A DNA stretch of 64,000 nt. Source: Methanobacteriaceae archaeon. Its GTDB lineage: Archaea > Methanobacteriota > Methanobacteria > Methanobacteriales > Methanobacteriaceae. The first letter of the stretch is position 1. Each line of letters starts with the position of its first letter. The stretch lies in NCBI GenBank assembly GCA_029219465.1, contig JAQXTL010000002.1, positions 91,282-155,281 on the forward strand, given 5' to 3'. Both the position numbers and the translations under genes were made by a program. Positions 10,601 to 18,061 of this stretch are shown piece after piece. Below the pieces are notes generated by a model, which searched no databases, was not told where the DNA came from, and saw nothing but the letters and a program-made list of their open reading frames with translations.

Positions 10601-10710
10601 AAAAAACCTTTAGCAAAAACACCATTAAAAAACTTAAAAAATCAAAAACATACACAGTAAAAGTAATTTACGGCAAAACTTCCGTAAAAACAACTGTTAA
10701 AGTAAAGTAG
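7651..10710 (+). CDS. Adhesin-like surface protein with papain-type (C1) peptidase domain
   Basis: A 1019-residue secreted protein starting eight bases after the acyltransferase remnant. Order of parts: signal peptide at 1-24 (Lys-Lys, hydrophobic core, SVSA); a right-handed beta-helix at about 60-450 with many NNS/NCT/GGAI repeats, typical of Methanobrevibacter adhesin-like proteins; a papain-like domain at about 485-690 with oxyanion Gln497, nucleophile Cys503 (FDCWAIA), His645 (STHFLSF) and Asp663 in the place of the usual Asn (WFVKDS); a beta-sandwich; an Ig-like (Big_1/CarboxypepD-type) domain at about 850-930; and a Lys-rich beta C-terminal repeat. It likely sits on the pseudomurein wall and cleaves or binds host, bacterial or wall peptides. 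Substrate is inference. Confidence 0.88.
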   Translation: MRLNKKLVLFFIVCALFTISSVSAIDNQTPIIGESDYHTFSELNQSIADSGDKLDLEYNYKYDNTSININKNVEFTINGNNHIIEGIKDENAFNINSTKTVTINNLIFKNCINTTITINPPVIFNNIQFINCTGFDTEFAQQTQGNHFIKATENVTFNNCTFHMGDGNYQTIGCNNEGNLIINNSVFDSGSFFNGCIYVNRCDLLIENTTFTNLNSKVATAINYKGWNFTLRNSKFINLHSNTTGGAIVGKYFPCIIYDPETQEIIEILPNGPFLIENCEFINTTSTSNGGAIHFDLDSGSQHKIQTLNLINNSFIDCESKFGGAITNMGGILNISNSKFLKNCANFSGGAIYTTWSNVFITNCTLTNNSAQKNAGEIYFDKKNLTIINSSLTNNIISKVSNTTANGIYAYDASIYFANTTFNNGGVGVYANFAADSKLENITKNEDVFLLDNKNYIVSVESKGIKLNLTNNTIIVDELPSKFNLDDWGWVSPLRLQGDNFDCWAIATVTSMESALLKSTGVLYDLSPNYVQKLQLKYNQNGDLRNSITGFSYSGLGYALSWYGILQSDNFYDDRGMITDTDLNDERIHLQDALIIFGGKNDTEDQIKRAIMKYGAVCVQLIIGDFPADVNSTGEDIACADHSTHFLSFIGWDDEKQVWFVKDSEGVVEKLDYKQSGETLFKDDIFAIVPQNAIIAYIFENNIDYHVNYQTDLTGLVGFDGNYTFYSNEFTSKYSELIGAVGTYFNESGINYSFDIYVNGVKKYSQSGVSEFAGFRTIILNNYVHVNAGDVFKVVFKNNALPYQAYSRQHYVPGMSMVSENGTSWRDITLDNKTVCLKVYTVKDDTKIINNKDISVDYLGGSYYSVKVVTADGHVVVGALVKFTIAGKTYTIKTDANGIAKIKINLVPNKYTVTASCNGKQVKNIVTVKQVIKTSPVSVKKTAKKFSLKATLKINGKLVKDKVITFKFNGKTYKVKTNSKGIAQKTFSKNTIKKLKKSKTYTVKVIYGKTSVKTTVKVK

Positions 10711-10729
10711 ATGATTAATAATCATCTAC
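10707..10729. terminator. Perfect hairpin between adhesin-like gene and cofA
   Basis: GTAGATGATT and AATCATCTAC pair perfectly over 10 bp with a 3-base loop; the stop codon of the adhesin-like gene lies inside the left arm. T-rich sequence follows, and the arrangement can end transcripts from both convergent genes. Confidence 0.75.
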
Positions 10730-10738
10730 ACTTATTTT

Positions 10739-12151
10739 TTATCTTAAATTTAAACCGATTAATTTTGTTTTTGTCATTTCATCAAATGCATATTTGACTC
10801 CTTCTTTACCAATACCACTGTTTTTAAAACCTCCAAATGGCATATTATCAGTTCTAAAGGTGGATTGTTTATTGACAAAAACTGTTCCAGCTTCGATTTC
10901 ATTTGCACATCTCATTGCAGCATAATAATCATTTGTAAATACACCAGCCTGCAATCCATATTCTGTATCATTAGCTATTTCAATAGCTTCATCCAAGTTT
11001 TTAACACGAATTATTGGTGCAATTGGACCGAATGTTTCATTTTGAACCAAATCCATATCTGGAGATACATTATCAATGACTGTTGCTTCATAAAATGCAT
11101 CTTCACGATTACCTCCAGTTAATATCTTTGCACCTTTTTCAACTGCATCATTAACAGCCTGTTCTACCTGTATAGCTGCTTTTTTAGATATTAATGTTCC
11201 AAGAGTTGTTTTAGAATCCTGTGGATTTCCCATGACTAATTTTTCTGTTGCAACAACCAATTTTTGTACAAATTCATCAACAATTGACTCATCAATAATT
11301 ATTCTTTTAACACCCATACATACCTGACCTGCATTTAAAAATGCTCCGTTAATAACTCCTTTAATAGCTTTATCAATATCTGCATCTTTTAAAACAATCA
11401 TTGGGTCATTTCCACCAAGTTCAAGTGTTACTTTTTTCATTCCTGCTTTTTGTGAAATCATAAGTCCTGTTGGTACACTTCCAGTAAAAGAAACTTTATC
11501 AACATCAGCAGAAGTAACCAAGTAATCTCCTACTTCAGATCCATATCCTGTAACCACATTTACAACACCATCCGGAAACTCTTCATTTAAGAGTTCACAG
11601 AATTTCATAACAGTTAGCGGAGCTTCTGAAGGTGGTTTTACTATTACAGTGTTTTTACATGCTATTGCAGGTGCTATTTTATGGATTGTTAGATTAAGAG
11701 GATAATTAAATGGAGCAATAGCCACTACAACACCTAAAGGCATTCTTTGTGTAAAAGCAAAAAATCCTTTTCCGTTTAATCCAGCATCCAAAGGCACACT
11801 TTCACCATAGATTCTTTTTGCCTCTTCAGCTGCGAGTTTTAAAGTTTCAATAGACCTGTCCACTTCAACTAATGATTCATTAATAGGTTTTCCAACTTCC
11901 AGTGTTAATAACTCAGCAAATTCCTGGCGTTTTTTGCGTAATTTATCTACAACATTAAATAATTTATTTGAAATTTTAAATGCTGACATTTCAGTTAATG
12001 CTGATTTAGCATCATTTGCAGCTTCAATTGCCATGTCTGCGATTTGTCTGTGAGCAATTGGAATTGTATCGATTACTTCCCCATTATATGGATTAATTAC
12101 TTCTTCTAAATCTTCACTTGAGATGTGTTTTCCACCAATTAACATATCCAT
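10739..12151 (-). CDS. cofA: Lactaldehyde dehydrogenase (coenzyme F420 pathway)
   Basis: A 470-residue NAD(P)-dependent aldehyde dehydrogenase. Visible are the Rossmann/cofactor region (FNYPLN, KPPSEAP, FTGSVPTG), the general base in LELGGNDP (about residue 244) and nucleophile Cys278 (NAGQVCMG). Among archaeal members the closest pattern is the CofA type (M. jannaschii MJ1411), which oxidises L-lactaldehyde to L-lactate for the phospholactate side chain of F420. A glyceraldehyde-3-phosphate or succinate-semialdehyde dehydrogenase is the alternative. GGTGA precedes the ATG. It is transcribed alone toward the adhesin-like gene. Confidence 0.82.
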   Translation of the reverse strand: MDMLIGGKHISSEDLEEVINPYNGEVIDTIPIAHRQIADMAIEAANDAKSALTEMSAFKISNKLFNVVDKLRKKRQEFAELLTLEVGKPINESLVEVDRSIETLKLAAEEAKRIYGESVPLDAGLNGKGFFAFTQRMPLGVVVAIAPFNYPLNLTIHKIAPAIACKNTVIVKPPSEAPLTVMKFCELLNEEFPDGVVNVVTGYGSEVGDYLVTSADVDKVSFTGSVPTGLMISQKAGMKKVTLELGGNDPMIVLKDADIDKAIKGVINGAFLNAGQVCMGVKRIIIDESIVDEFVQKLVVATEKLVMGNPQDSKTTLGTLISKKAAIQVEQAVNDAVEKGAKILTGGNREDAFYEATVIDNVSPDMDLVQNETFGPIAPIIRVKNLDEAIEIANDTEYGLQAGVFTNDYYAAMRCANEIEAGTVFVNKQSTFRTDNMPFGGFKNSGIGKEGVKYAFDEMTKTKLIGLNLR

Positions 12152-12218
12152 TTTATCACCAGAGTTATTTTCTATTTATATAATAATTTATTATGCATAA
12201 ATGATATAATGTTTTTTT

Positions 12219-12341
12219 ATGAGAATTTGTCAAAACTGTGGAGCAGAAGTTAAACAAGATGAAGAAAAATGTGAAAGGTGTGGCAGTGAAGATATTAAAG
12301 AAGAACATTTCTGCAGAATATTGGGTACAAAAATCAAATAA
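12219..12341 (+). CDS. Mini zinc-ribbon protein (40 aa)
   Basis: A 40-residue frame, too short for many gene callers. It reads MRICQNCGAEV, then EKCERCGSED, giving two CxxC knuckles spaced like a single zinc ribbon, and ends in a basic tail (GTKIK). Its TAA is followed at once by an ATG (TAAATG) that opens the first TMEM175-like gene, so the two may be cotranslated. Possible roles are a regulator or accessory factor of the membrane proteins, or an unrelated small zinc protein. The composition matches the neighbours. Confidence 0.6.
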   Translation: MRICQNCGAEVKQDEEKCERCGSEDIKEEHFCRILGTKIK

Positions 12342-12950
12342 ATGATTTATAGTATAAATAGCAAATATTCAAGTATGGAAACCACACGATTTGAAACATT
12401 TTTTGATGCAATACTTGCAATCATCATTACCATTTTAGTTATAAAAATTCCACAACCTGCAGCACCAACAATAGCTGCAATTTTAGAATTAAAAACAACC
12501 TATATTGCATATTTAATTAGTTTTTTAACATTATACAATCTGTGGCATGCCAATCACGAATTATTCCAGATTATTGACACTATTGAAAACAGCGCAGTTT
12601 GGATTTACGGTGCAATGATATTTGTCACTTCATTAATTCCTTATTTTACACTTTGGATTGCAAATAACATTAATTCCATTCCTGCAGAGACAATGTTTGG
12701 ATTAATTTTTATTATAACCCACATCCTGAACAGATTAGGAATAAAAGAGATTTATAAAAGCAACAAATACAACAAAAAGCTAAATAAAATTGGTTTTAAC
12801 AGACATATGCAAAGTATGCCTTTAATAATCCTTGCTATTGGATTTATATTAACATACACTATTTTCAAACCAGGAATTTACATTAGCTGCTTAATCTCAG
12901 TTGTATTGTGGATTGTCATTGACATAAAAAAGAGGGATTACAATGGATAG
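12342..12950 (+). CDS. TMEM175/DUF1211-like potassium channel subunit A
   Basis: A membrane protein of 202 residues with six predicted helices, the size of one TMEM175 repeat (prokaryotic TMEM175 channels are tetramers of single repeats and conduct K+). Helix 1 reads RFETFFDAILAIIITILV, in the place of the family's R..xxFSD motif; the Ser is Phe here. The start is uncertain: ATG at 12342 abuts the zinc-ribbon stop, while ATG at 12375 (METTRFE) is where most relatives begin. It overlaps the next, paralogous gene by 8 bases, which suggests coupled synthesis. Confidence 0.75.
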   Translation: MIYSINSKYSSMETTRFETFFDAILAIIITILVIKIPQPAAPTIAAILELKTTYIAYLISFLTLYNLWHANHELFQIIDTIENSAVWIYGAMIFVTSLIPYFTLWIANNINSIPAETMFGLIFIITHILNRLGIKEIYKSNKYNKKLNKIGFNRHMQSMPLIILAIGFILTYTIFKPGIYISCLISVVLWIVIDIKKRDYNG

Positions 12951-13506
12951 ATTTGAAGCATTAATTGATGCAATATTGGCAATTATCATTACAATTATTG
13001 TTTTAGAAATCCCATATCCTAGTTCAGGTAGCTGGCAAGCAATATATGCTCTTAGATATGAATTTTTAATCTATGCAGTCAGTTTTATGGTTTGTTTTAA
13101 CTTTTGGAACTATAACAACAATATTTTCCATCTTGTAAATAAAATCGACTATAAAATTATTTGGATTACTGGAATTACATTATTTGTATTTTCAACTCTC
13201 CCTTATCTTACAACATTTGTTGGTGAAAATTTCTTTGAATTCATACCTCAGCTATTATATGGATTATGTTTTATCACAGCAGCAATCCTTACTTTGATAA
13301 ATGGCTATCTTTTAAAAAAAGCAGATCCTGGAAATATTGCTCTACACATTGCACTAAGTAAACATAATACTTCCAGTACAGTCATTTTGGTTATAATTGG
13401 AATAATAGTTGGATATTTAGTTTATCCTCCAGCAATAATCATATGTTGCTTATTTTCAATGTTAGGCACATGGTTTATGCCAAAAATAAGAATTTATTTA
13501 AAATAA
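12943..13506 (+). CDS. TMEM175/DUF1211-like potassium channel subunit B
   Basis: A 187-residue paralogue of the preceding gene. The opening MDRFEALIDAILAIIITII aligns residue for residue with family openings of the type RLEAFSDGVFAI, but the FSD motif is LID. Six membrane helices are predicted. It overlaps the upstream gene by 8 bases, a good case for a two-subunit channel or carrier. A role in monovalent cation or proton leak follows from the family; with the altered motif the ion selectivity cannot be assumed. Confidence 0.75.
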   Translation: MDRFEALIDAILAIIITIIVLEIPYPSSGSWQAIYALRYEFLIYAVSFMVCFNFWNYNNNIFHLVNKIDYKIIWITGITLFVFSTLPYLTTFVGENFFEFIPQLLYGLCFITAAILTLINGYLLKKADPGNIALHIALSKHNTSSTVILVIIGIIVGYLVYPPAIIICCLFSMLGTWFMPKIRIYLK

Positions 13507-13556
13507 ACTTATTTTTAAAAGAATAAAGAAAAAATAAGATATTCTTAGAAAAAAAA

Positions 13557-13588
13557 TTTATTCGAGAAAAATGATTAAATCGAATAAA
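13557..13588. terminator. Inverted repeat between TMEM175 pair and DUF4013-like gene
   Basis: TTTATTCGA and TCGAATAAA form a 9-bp stem around a 14-base loop in the short gap between two convergent genes. It is a likely bidirectional terminator. Confidence 0.45.
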
Positions 13589-13602
13589 AATTAAAAATTG
13601 GC

Positions 13603-14297
13603 TCATTCTATTCTTGCTTGAAGTGCAAACAATCTAAATGAGAAAATCATAGTTATTGGAGCCAATGTAAATCTAAGAATGAAATTGGCAATACCAATTA
13701 AATCCCATGAAGGAACTGTTGCAAGACTTGAAACAAGAACAAATTGTGTGAAGAAAGAAGTAAGAAGCAAATAGAATGTTCCAGAAAATCCTAACTTAAG
13801 ATACAACTTCAATATTCCAAAAATGTTTAATCCATCAACAATACTTCCTTTTTTATAAGCCATATACACTAATGAAGTATCCATCATAAACCAAAATACT
13901 GTTAAAAATAACATTAAACCAATTGAAATATAGAAATCATACTGGTAATGTTCCATTATATCTGAACAAATAACACCAATTAAAGAGTATGTAAATATTA
14001 CACAAGCTTCAGAAACACCGCATCTACACATCTCAAAGAAATGATTCTAGGAGGTTCAGTAGAACCATGAATTGTTTCTTCAGTTATTTTTGAAGAATAT
14101 CCTGATTCAAAAAGCAATAGTGCAACTAAAACAACTAAATATATGATAGCTAAAATAGTATTTGAAGTAGTAGCTTCCTCTACCACTGCAAGAAATGTAA
14201 AAAATACCCCCATAGCAAGAATAGCAAATTTATCCGAAATTGAATAACGAATTGCGTCCTTTACATTCAAATAAAATAATTTAGTATGTTCAATCAT
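13603..14297 (-). pseudogene. Frameshifted DUF4013-like polytopic membrane protein
   Basis: Two overlapping frames make up one protein of about 231 residues. The 5' part (14297 down to about 14048) has an N-terminal helix pair and SGYSSKITEETIHGSTEPP, a pattern of the archaeal DUF4013 family. The 3' part (about 14043 to 13603) supplies the remaining membrane helices. A one-base loss in the short A run of the CCTAGAATC stretch near 14043-14050 explains the break: one extra A gives PPRNHFFEMCRCG and joins the frames. It may be a real frameshift or a sequence error. It lies downstream of the pilin/TadC pair. Function of the family is unknown. Confidence 0.7.
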
Positions 14298-14349
14298 TAC
14301 ATTACCTTTTATATTTTAAGTAATAAAAAGCATTGCATTAAATGAATAT

Positions 14350-14532
14350 TTAAATAAAGTATTTTTCCAGATTTTTTAGTTGATTATTAAATTCATTTAC
14401 TTCTTTTGATTGAATTTCACTACCTAAATCATCCATATAACTGCGATACATGCAAATAACAAGTAATACCACAACAAATATTCCTCCAAACAGTAAAATA
14501 AACTCAGCAGAGGTTTGTGCTTTTTCATCCAT
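14350..14532 (-). CDS. Class III signal peptide (type IV pilin-like) small protein
   Basis: A 60-residue protein with the archaeal class III signal: a short charged leader MDEKAQ, then TSAEFILLFGGIFVVVLLVICM, described here as a Q-x-S-x-E-F motif at about 6-11 followed by a hydrophobic helix. Such proteins are cut by EppA-type or related prepilin peptidases and assemble into pili. The remainder is a short amphipathic helix. The ATG shares one base with the tadC stop (TAATG), linking it to the assembly platform gene. It is probably a minor pilin or pilus-like subunit. Confidence 0.8.
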   Translation of the reverse strand: MDEKAQTSAEFILLFGGIFVVVLLVICMYRSYMDDLGSEIQSKEVNEFNNQLKNLEKYFI

Positions 14533-15458
14533 TAAAATCCCCCCATAAGTAATGATACACCAAAATTAGAAATAACATAAAATATTCCGAATGCTGCTGC
14601 CACAAGAGGTAGTGAAAACTTAATTCCAGGTTTTATTTCACCATACATTATAATACTAATAATAAAACCAATCAAAAGAGAATGAATCATTAAATAAAGC
14701 TCTCCTGCAAGAGGAGCTGTAAGAATAATCTCTGTTTGCATCCCATAGGTTTGCATAAACTCAGAATATACACTAACCATTCCCATAGCAAATGGTGTTG
14801 CTACAATAGCTGAAATTAGTAAAAACATAACAGACATCATAACTGCAGATTTTCGCTCACGTTTAAGAGCTATTAAATCCCTCAAATCATTGGAAACATC
14901 AAATAATACTGTTGATATACTTGATCCACTTTTTCTTCCATCAAGTATAATTCCAAATATCCTCTCCAGTTCTTTTGATTTTAACCGGACACTCATTGCC
15001 CTCCATGCTTCATCAAAATTACGCCCCATTCGAATTTCAATTATTGCACGCCTTATCTCATCATATAACGGGCCTTTAGAGTAATGAGACATATCTTCCA
15101 TTGCATTTTCAAAGCTTAAACCAACCTGAAGCATGCTTGAGAGCTGTCTTAAAAAGTCTGGTGCGCTACGTTCAATTTCCTGTACTCTCTTTTCCTGCAT
15201 TAAAATAACATAAGCAAAAAGTGCAGGAATTATGAAAAATGGAAAAATTAACAAGGAAAATGATAAATTAAAAAGAATTATTAGAGTTACTAGAAAAGTT
15301 TCCATTACTGTAATAACTATTATTAGTATAGATAAAACTTTACTTGCATCTGTAAAAATAGCACCACTTAATAAAAATTCACTAAATTTAGATAAATACG
15401 CATCAGAAATATTATTGTCTAAAAATAAAGCTACATCATCAATCATTTTAAATTTCAT
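14532..15458 (-). CDS. tadC: TadC/GspF-type pilus assembly platform protein
   Basis: An inner-membrane protein of 308 residues of the type II secretion F family. Two hydrophobic helices lie near the N-terminus (about 45-90), then the cytoplasmic T2SSF helical domain (RQLSSMLQVGLSFENAMEDM, GRNFDEAW, FGIILDGRKSGSS) and three C-terminal helices. This is the platform on which a TadA/FlaI-type ATPase drives pilin insertion. It is followed, with a one-base overlap, by the class III pilin gene. No ATPase or prepilin peptidase gene is present in the window, so these must be encoded elsewhere. Confidence 0.88.
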   Translation of the reverse strand: MKFKMIDDVALFLDNNISDAYLSKFSEFLLSGAIFTDASKVLSILIIVITVMETFLVTLIILFNLSFSLLIFPFFIIPALFAYVILMQEKRVQEIERSAPDFLRQLSSMLQVGLSFENAMEDMSHYSKGPLYDEIRRAIIEIRMGRNFDEAWRAMSVRLKSKELERIFGIILDGRKSGSSISTVLFDVSNDLRDLIALKRERKSAVMMSVMFLLISAIVATPFAMGMVSVYSEFMQTYGMQTEIILTAPLAGELYLMIHSLLIGFIISIIMYGEIKPGIKFSLPLVAAAFGIFYVISNFGVSLLMGGF

Positions 15459-15560
15459 GGAAAAATATTATATTTTAAAAAATATAAACCCTCAGTAAGT
15501 TTTAAAATCAATTTTTAGATGTAAAATAAAAAAAATAAGTAAAATAGAATAATCAATATT

Positions 15561-16529
15561 CTATTTTATACGTTTAGTCACAAATCTGGTAATTACACCA
15601 AAGAATCCAATAACAAATCCAATTTCAATAATATTAATAATCATAGCTACATAGTCAATATTTCCAGAATTGAAAATACTATCATATGTTAACTCATGAG
15701 AATTGTTTTTGGAGACATTCTGATTTTTGTGCTGAAGAGTTCCATTATTTCCTAATCCTTCCCCAGTTCTATTTTGGTTTTTGTGTAATCCTTTACCTGA
15801 ACCATCACGTTTACCTTGTCCAGAACCATCATGCTTTCCATTACCAGGACCAGTTCCATCATGCTTACCTTGTCCAGAACCATCATGTTTACCCTGACCA
15901 GTACCATTTAAGTGCTTACCAGTTTTATTACCCATATCAGTACCATTTAAATGTTGACCATCGCCACCATTTCCTTTTCCAAGACCTAATCCATTACCAT
16001 GACCATCACCATGAGGGTTTGAAGGATCATATGTAAATGGTCCAGATAACCAGTCTGCAAATGATGTATTTGCCATACTAAAAGCTCCACCAACGAGAAT
16101 CAACAAAGAAATGACAATAACCAATGATTTTGACGGATTTTTAGGTAGTTTAATAATTTTTCTAATCATTGAATAGAATGTATCCCATTCAAGACCAAGA
16201 TGAATACCTACAAGAATTAGTGCAAATGCACATAAGAAATTATGTATAAACTTCCAAATTCCAAAGTATCCGAAGTTGAATAATACTTTAGAAATCATTA
16301 TTCCAGTAATAACCATCAATACAAAATCAATTAATAAAACTACATCTACAATATATCTCAATTTGGTTTTGGTTTTTATTTTTCTGAATTTCTTTGCTGA
16401 TGCAATAAACAGTTTTCTGTTGAAAAATAAGTGAATTAGAACAATTACAAATACCAATAAACCTATAATTTCATGAAAACCTATGGATACGATTCTTTTT
16501 TTATACATTAATAAAAAGAATACAATCAT
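15561..16529 (-). CDS. DUF4405-like membrane protein with two His-x13-His pairs and Gly/His/Asp repeat
   Basis: A 322-residue protein with four N-terminal membrane helices, a long outside loop and a C-terminal helix (about 295-315). His19 and His33 lie in helix 1, His96 and His110 in helix 3, each pair 14 residues apart, the spacing of haem ligands in cytochrome b-type and DUF4405 four-helix bundles. Residues 170-280 are a Gly/Asn/Asp/His-rich linker with repeated GKHDGSGQ units. The gene stands alone. It could be a haem or metal-binding membrane redox protein, or have lost that role. Hydrogenotrophic Methanobrevibacter are known as methanogens without cytochromes, so haem binding is not assured. 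Confidence 0.7.
   Translation of the reverse strand: MIVFFLLMYKKRIVSIGFHEIIGLLVFVIVLIHLFFNRKLFIASAKKFRKIKTKTKLRYIVDVVLLIDFVLMVITGIMISKVLFNFGYFGIWKFIHNFLCAFALILVGIHLGLEWDTFYSMIRKIIKLPKNPSKSLVIVISLLILVGGAFSMANTSFADWLSGPFTYDPSNPHGDGHGNGLGLGKGNGGDGQHLNGTDMGNKTGKHLNGTGQGKHDGSGQGKHDGTGPGNGKHDGSGQGKRDGSGKGLHKNQNRTGEGLGNNGTLQHKNQNVSKNNSHELTYDSIFNSGNIDYVAMIINIIEIGFVIGFFGVITRFVTKRIK
15792..15899 (-). repeat. In-gene tandem repeat coding GKHDGSGQ-type units
   Basis: Imperfect tandem repeats code for GQGKHDGS, GQGKHDGT, GNGKHDGS and GQGKRDGS. Flanking sequence codes for weaker copies (GKHLNGT). They lie in frame inside the DUF4405-like gene and probably vary in number by slippage. Confidence 0.75.
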
Positions 16530-16788
16530 AACCCATCAATCAATAGTTTCCAAGTATTTCTCTTCATATTATCACATTTTTAAAATTACAATTAAACATT
16601 TGTCAAAAATAGTATTTAAAATTTAATCAAATGACAAATATTTAAGACCATTAATCAAAAAAATTAGTATTTTGTAAAATATAGTTAATTAAAGTGTAAA
16701 TTAAAAAAATTCAAATTAAACAAAAGTGATGAAACTATTTAAATGAAGTCAAAAAAATATAATATTAATAACAAATGGAGAAAAAATA

Positions 16789-17481
16789 ATGAAAAAAATA
16801 GGATTAATTGGATGAACTGCTCCAGAATCAACAATAATGTATTACAAAAAATTAACTCATGAACTAAATGAAATGAACGGTGGTGAAAAACTACCTGAAA
16901 TTACTATTGAAAGTGTTGATATGTATAATATCCTAAATCAAATAGGAAATAGAAACTGTGAAGAAGCTTCAGATTATATGGTTGAAAGAATAAAATATCT
17001 AAAAAATGGTGGTGCAGAAATCATATCATTTACATCAGTAACAATGCACATCTTACTTGATCACATTTATAAAAAAACAGATATTGAACTTGAAAGCATT
17101 CCAAAAGCAGTATGTGAAAAAGCAGTTTCAAAAGGAATTAAAAAAGTTGGGCTTTTAGGAACTGGTTTTACAATGAAAGAAAACCATATGAAAAAAGATT
17201 TCATAAAAGAAGGAATTGAAGTATTCGTACCTGATGAAAAAGGCCAAGAATTAATTGATAATAAAATATTTGAAGAACTTGTTCACGGAACTATTAACGA
17301 AAGTACTGTAAAAGAATTTGTTAATATAATCGAAGAAATGAAAAACAAATATGGAATTGAAGCAATTATTCTTGGATGTACTGAAATACCATTAATTATA
17401 AATGACGACAATTCCCCAGTACCAGTTTTAAATGCAACTGAAATACATATAAATAAATTAATAAAAATGGCAATGGATTAG
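16789..17481 (+). pseudogene. Aspartate/glutamate racemase family gene with TGA at codon 9
   Basis: ATG at 16789, behind a GGAG site, opens MKKIGLIG and then meets TGA at 16813-16815; the frame goes on without a break with TAPESTIMYYKKL to 17481. Family members normally read IGLIGGxxPEST, so the TGA probably replaces GGA by one G-to-T change. Later the frame has SFTSVTMH, with Thr in the place of the first catalytic Cys, and LGCTEIP with the second Cys. A Thr/Cys pair is known for E. coli L-aspartate/glutamate racemase YgeA. Restart at 16837 would drop the phosphate-binding start of the fold. The last four bases are shared with the convergent transglutaminase gene. Confidence 0.75.
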
Positions 17482-18050
17482 AACTCAAAATCAGTTCTAA
17501 TTTCAGATACCTCATTGCATTTAGCTAATACATTGACTAATCTTTCATCCAAATCTGTTTGGTTGTTGTGATAGTCAATTTCACCAAGCTCACTTCTAGT
17601 TTCATAAGCCAAATGTTCTTCGTCCAATGAAAATTGGGCATTTACATTTTCCTTATTTCCACGTGCATCAAGCCTGATCCATTTATCTAATTGCTCAATA
17701 TAAACAGTATTAAAAGCGTGGATAATATAACCATCACTTGCATCATCTGCTCTTGTAAGCAACTGATAGCTAATTCCAGATGGAATTCCATTTGCTCTTA
17801 GAAGAGCTGCAAGAAGACATGATTTTGTCCAGCACACCCCTGTTTTATTTGCAAGTACTTCACTAGCTTTTTTTGAGACAACACTTGCATTAATATCCCA
17901 TGAATGTGGAATTTCATCACGAACAAACATGAAACATCGCTCAATATAATCAATATCATCACTAGATAACTCTTTTAGATGACCAACCTTTTTTTGAATG
18001 TTTTCATCATTATAGTCAATGCTTTGTGTTTCAATTAAATAATCGTTCAT
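17478..18050 (-). CDS. Transglutaminase-like cysteine protease domain protein
   Basis: A 190-residue cytoplasmic protein with a transglutaminase-like core. The Cys is in KTGVCWTKSCLLAALLR (about residues 72-88), the His in IHAFNTVYIE and the Asp in WIRLDARGN, giving the Cys-His-Asp triad in the right order. There is no signal peptide. Archaeal stand-alone members of this superfamily are usually peptidases or amidases of unknown substrate. It is followed upstream by the M24 peptidase gene in the same direction, 11 bases away, so the two form a probable peptide-degrading unit. Its stop codon overlaps that of the racemase remnant (TTAG). Confidence 0.82.
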   Translation of the reverse strand: MNDYLIETQSIDYNDENIQKKVGHLKELSSDDIDYIERCFMFVRDEIPHSWDINASVVSKKASEVLANKTGVCWTKSCLLAALLRANGIPSGISYQLLTRADDASDGYIIHAFNTVYIEQLDKWIRLDARGNKENVNAQFSLDEEHLAYETRSELGEIDYHNNQTDLDERLVNVLAKCNEVSEIRTDFEF

Positions 18051-18061
18051 TTAACAATCCC

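Noticed and set aside
15771..15990. Repetitive DNA taken for a CRISPR array or satellite
   Set aside because: The repeats are short, imperfect, have no spacers and keep the reading frame of a membrane protein.
16598..16639. ATTTGTCA and TGACAAAT inverted repeat before the racemase gene
   Set aside because: Eight-base arms with a long spacer in AT-rich DNA; too weak to call an operator.
16813..16815. TGA in the racemase gene read as selenocysteine or tryptophan
   Set aside because: Family members have Gly here, there is no SECIS-like hairpin that I can see, and other genes in the window use TGA as a normal stop (for example thg1). A nonsense change or error is simpler.
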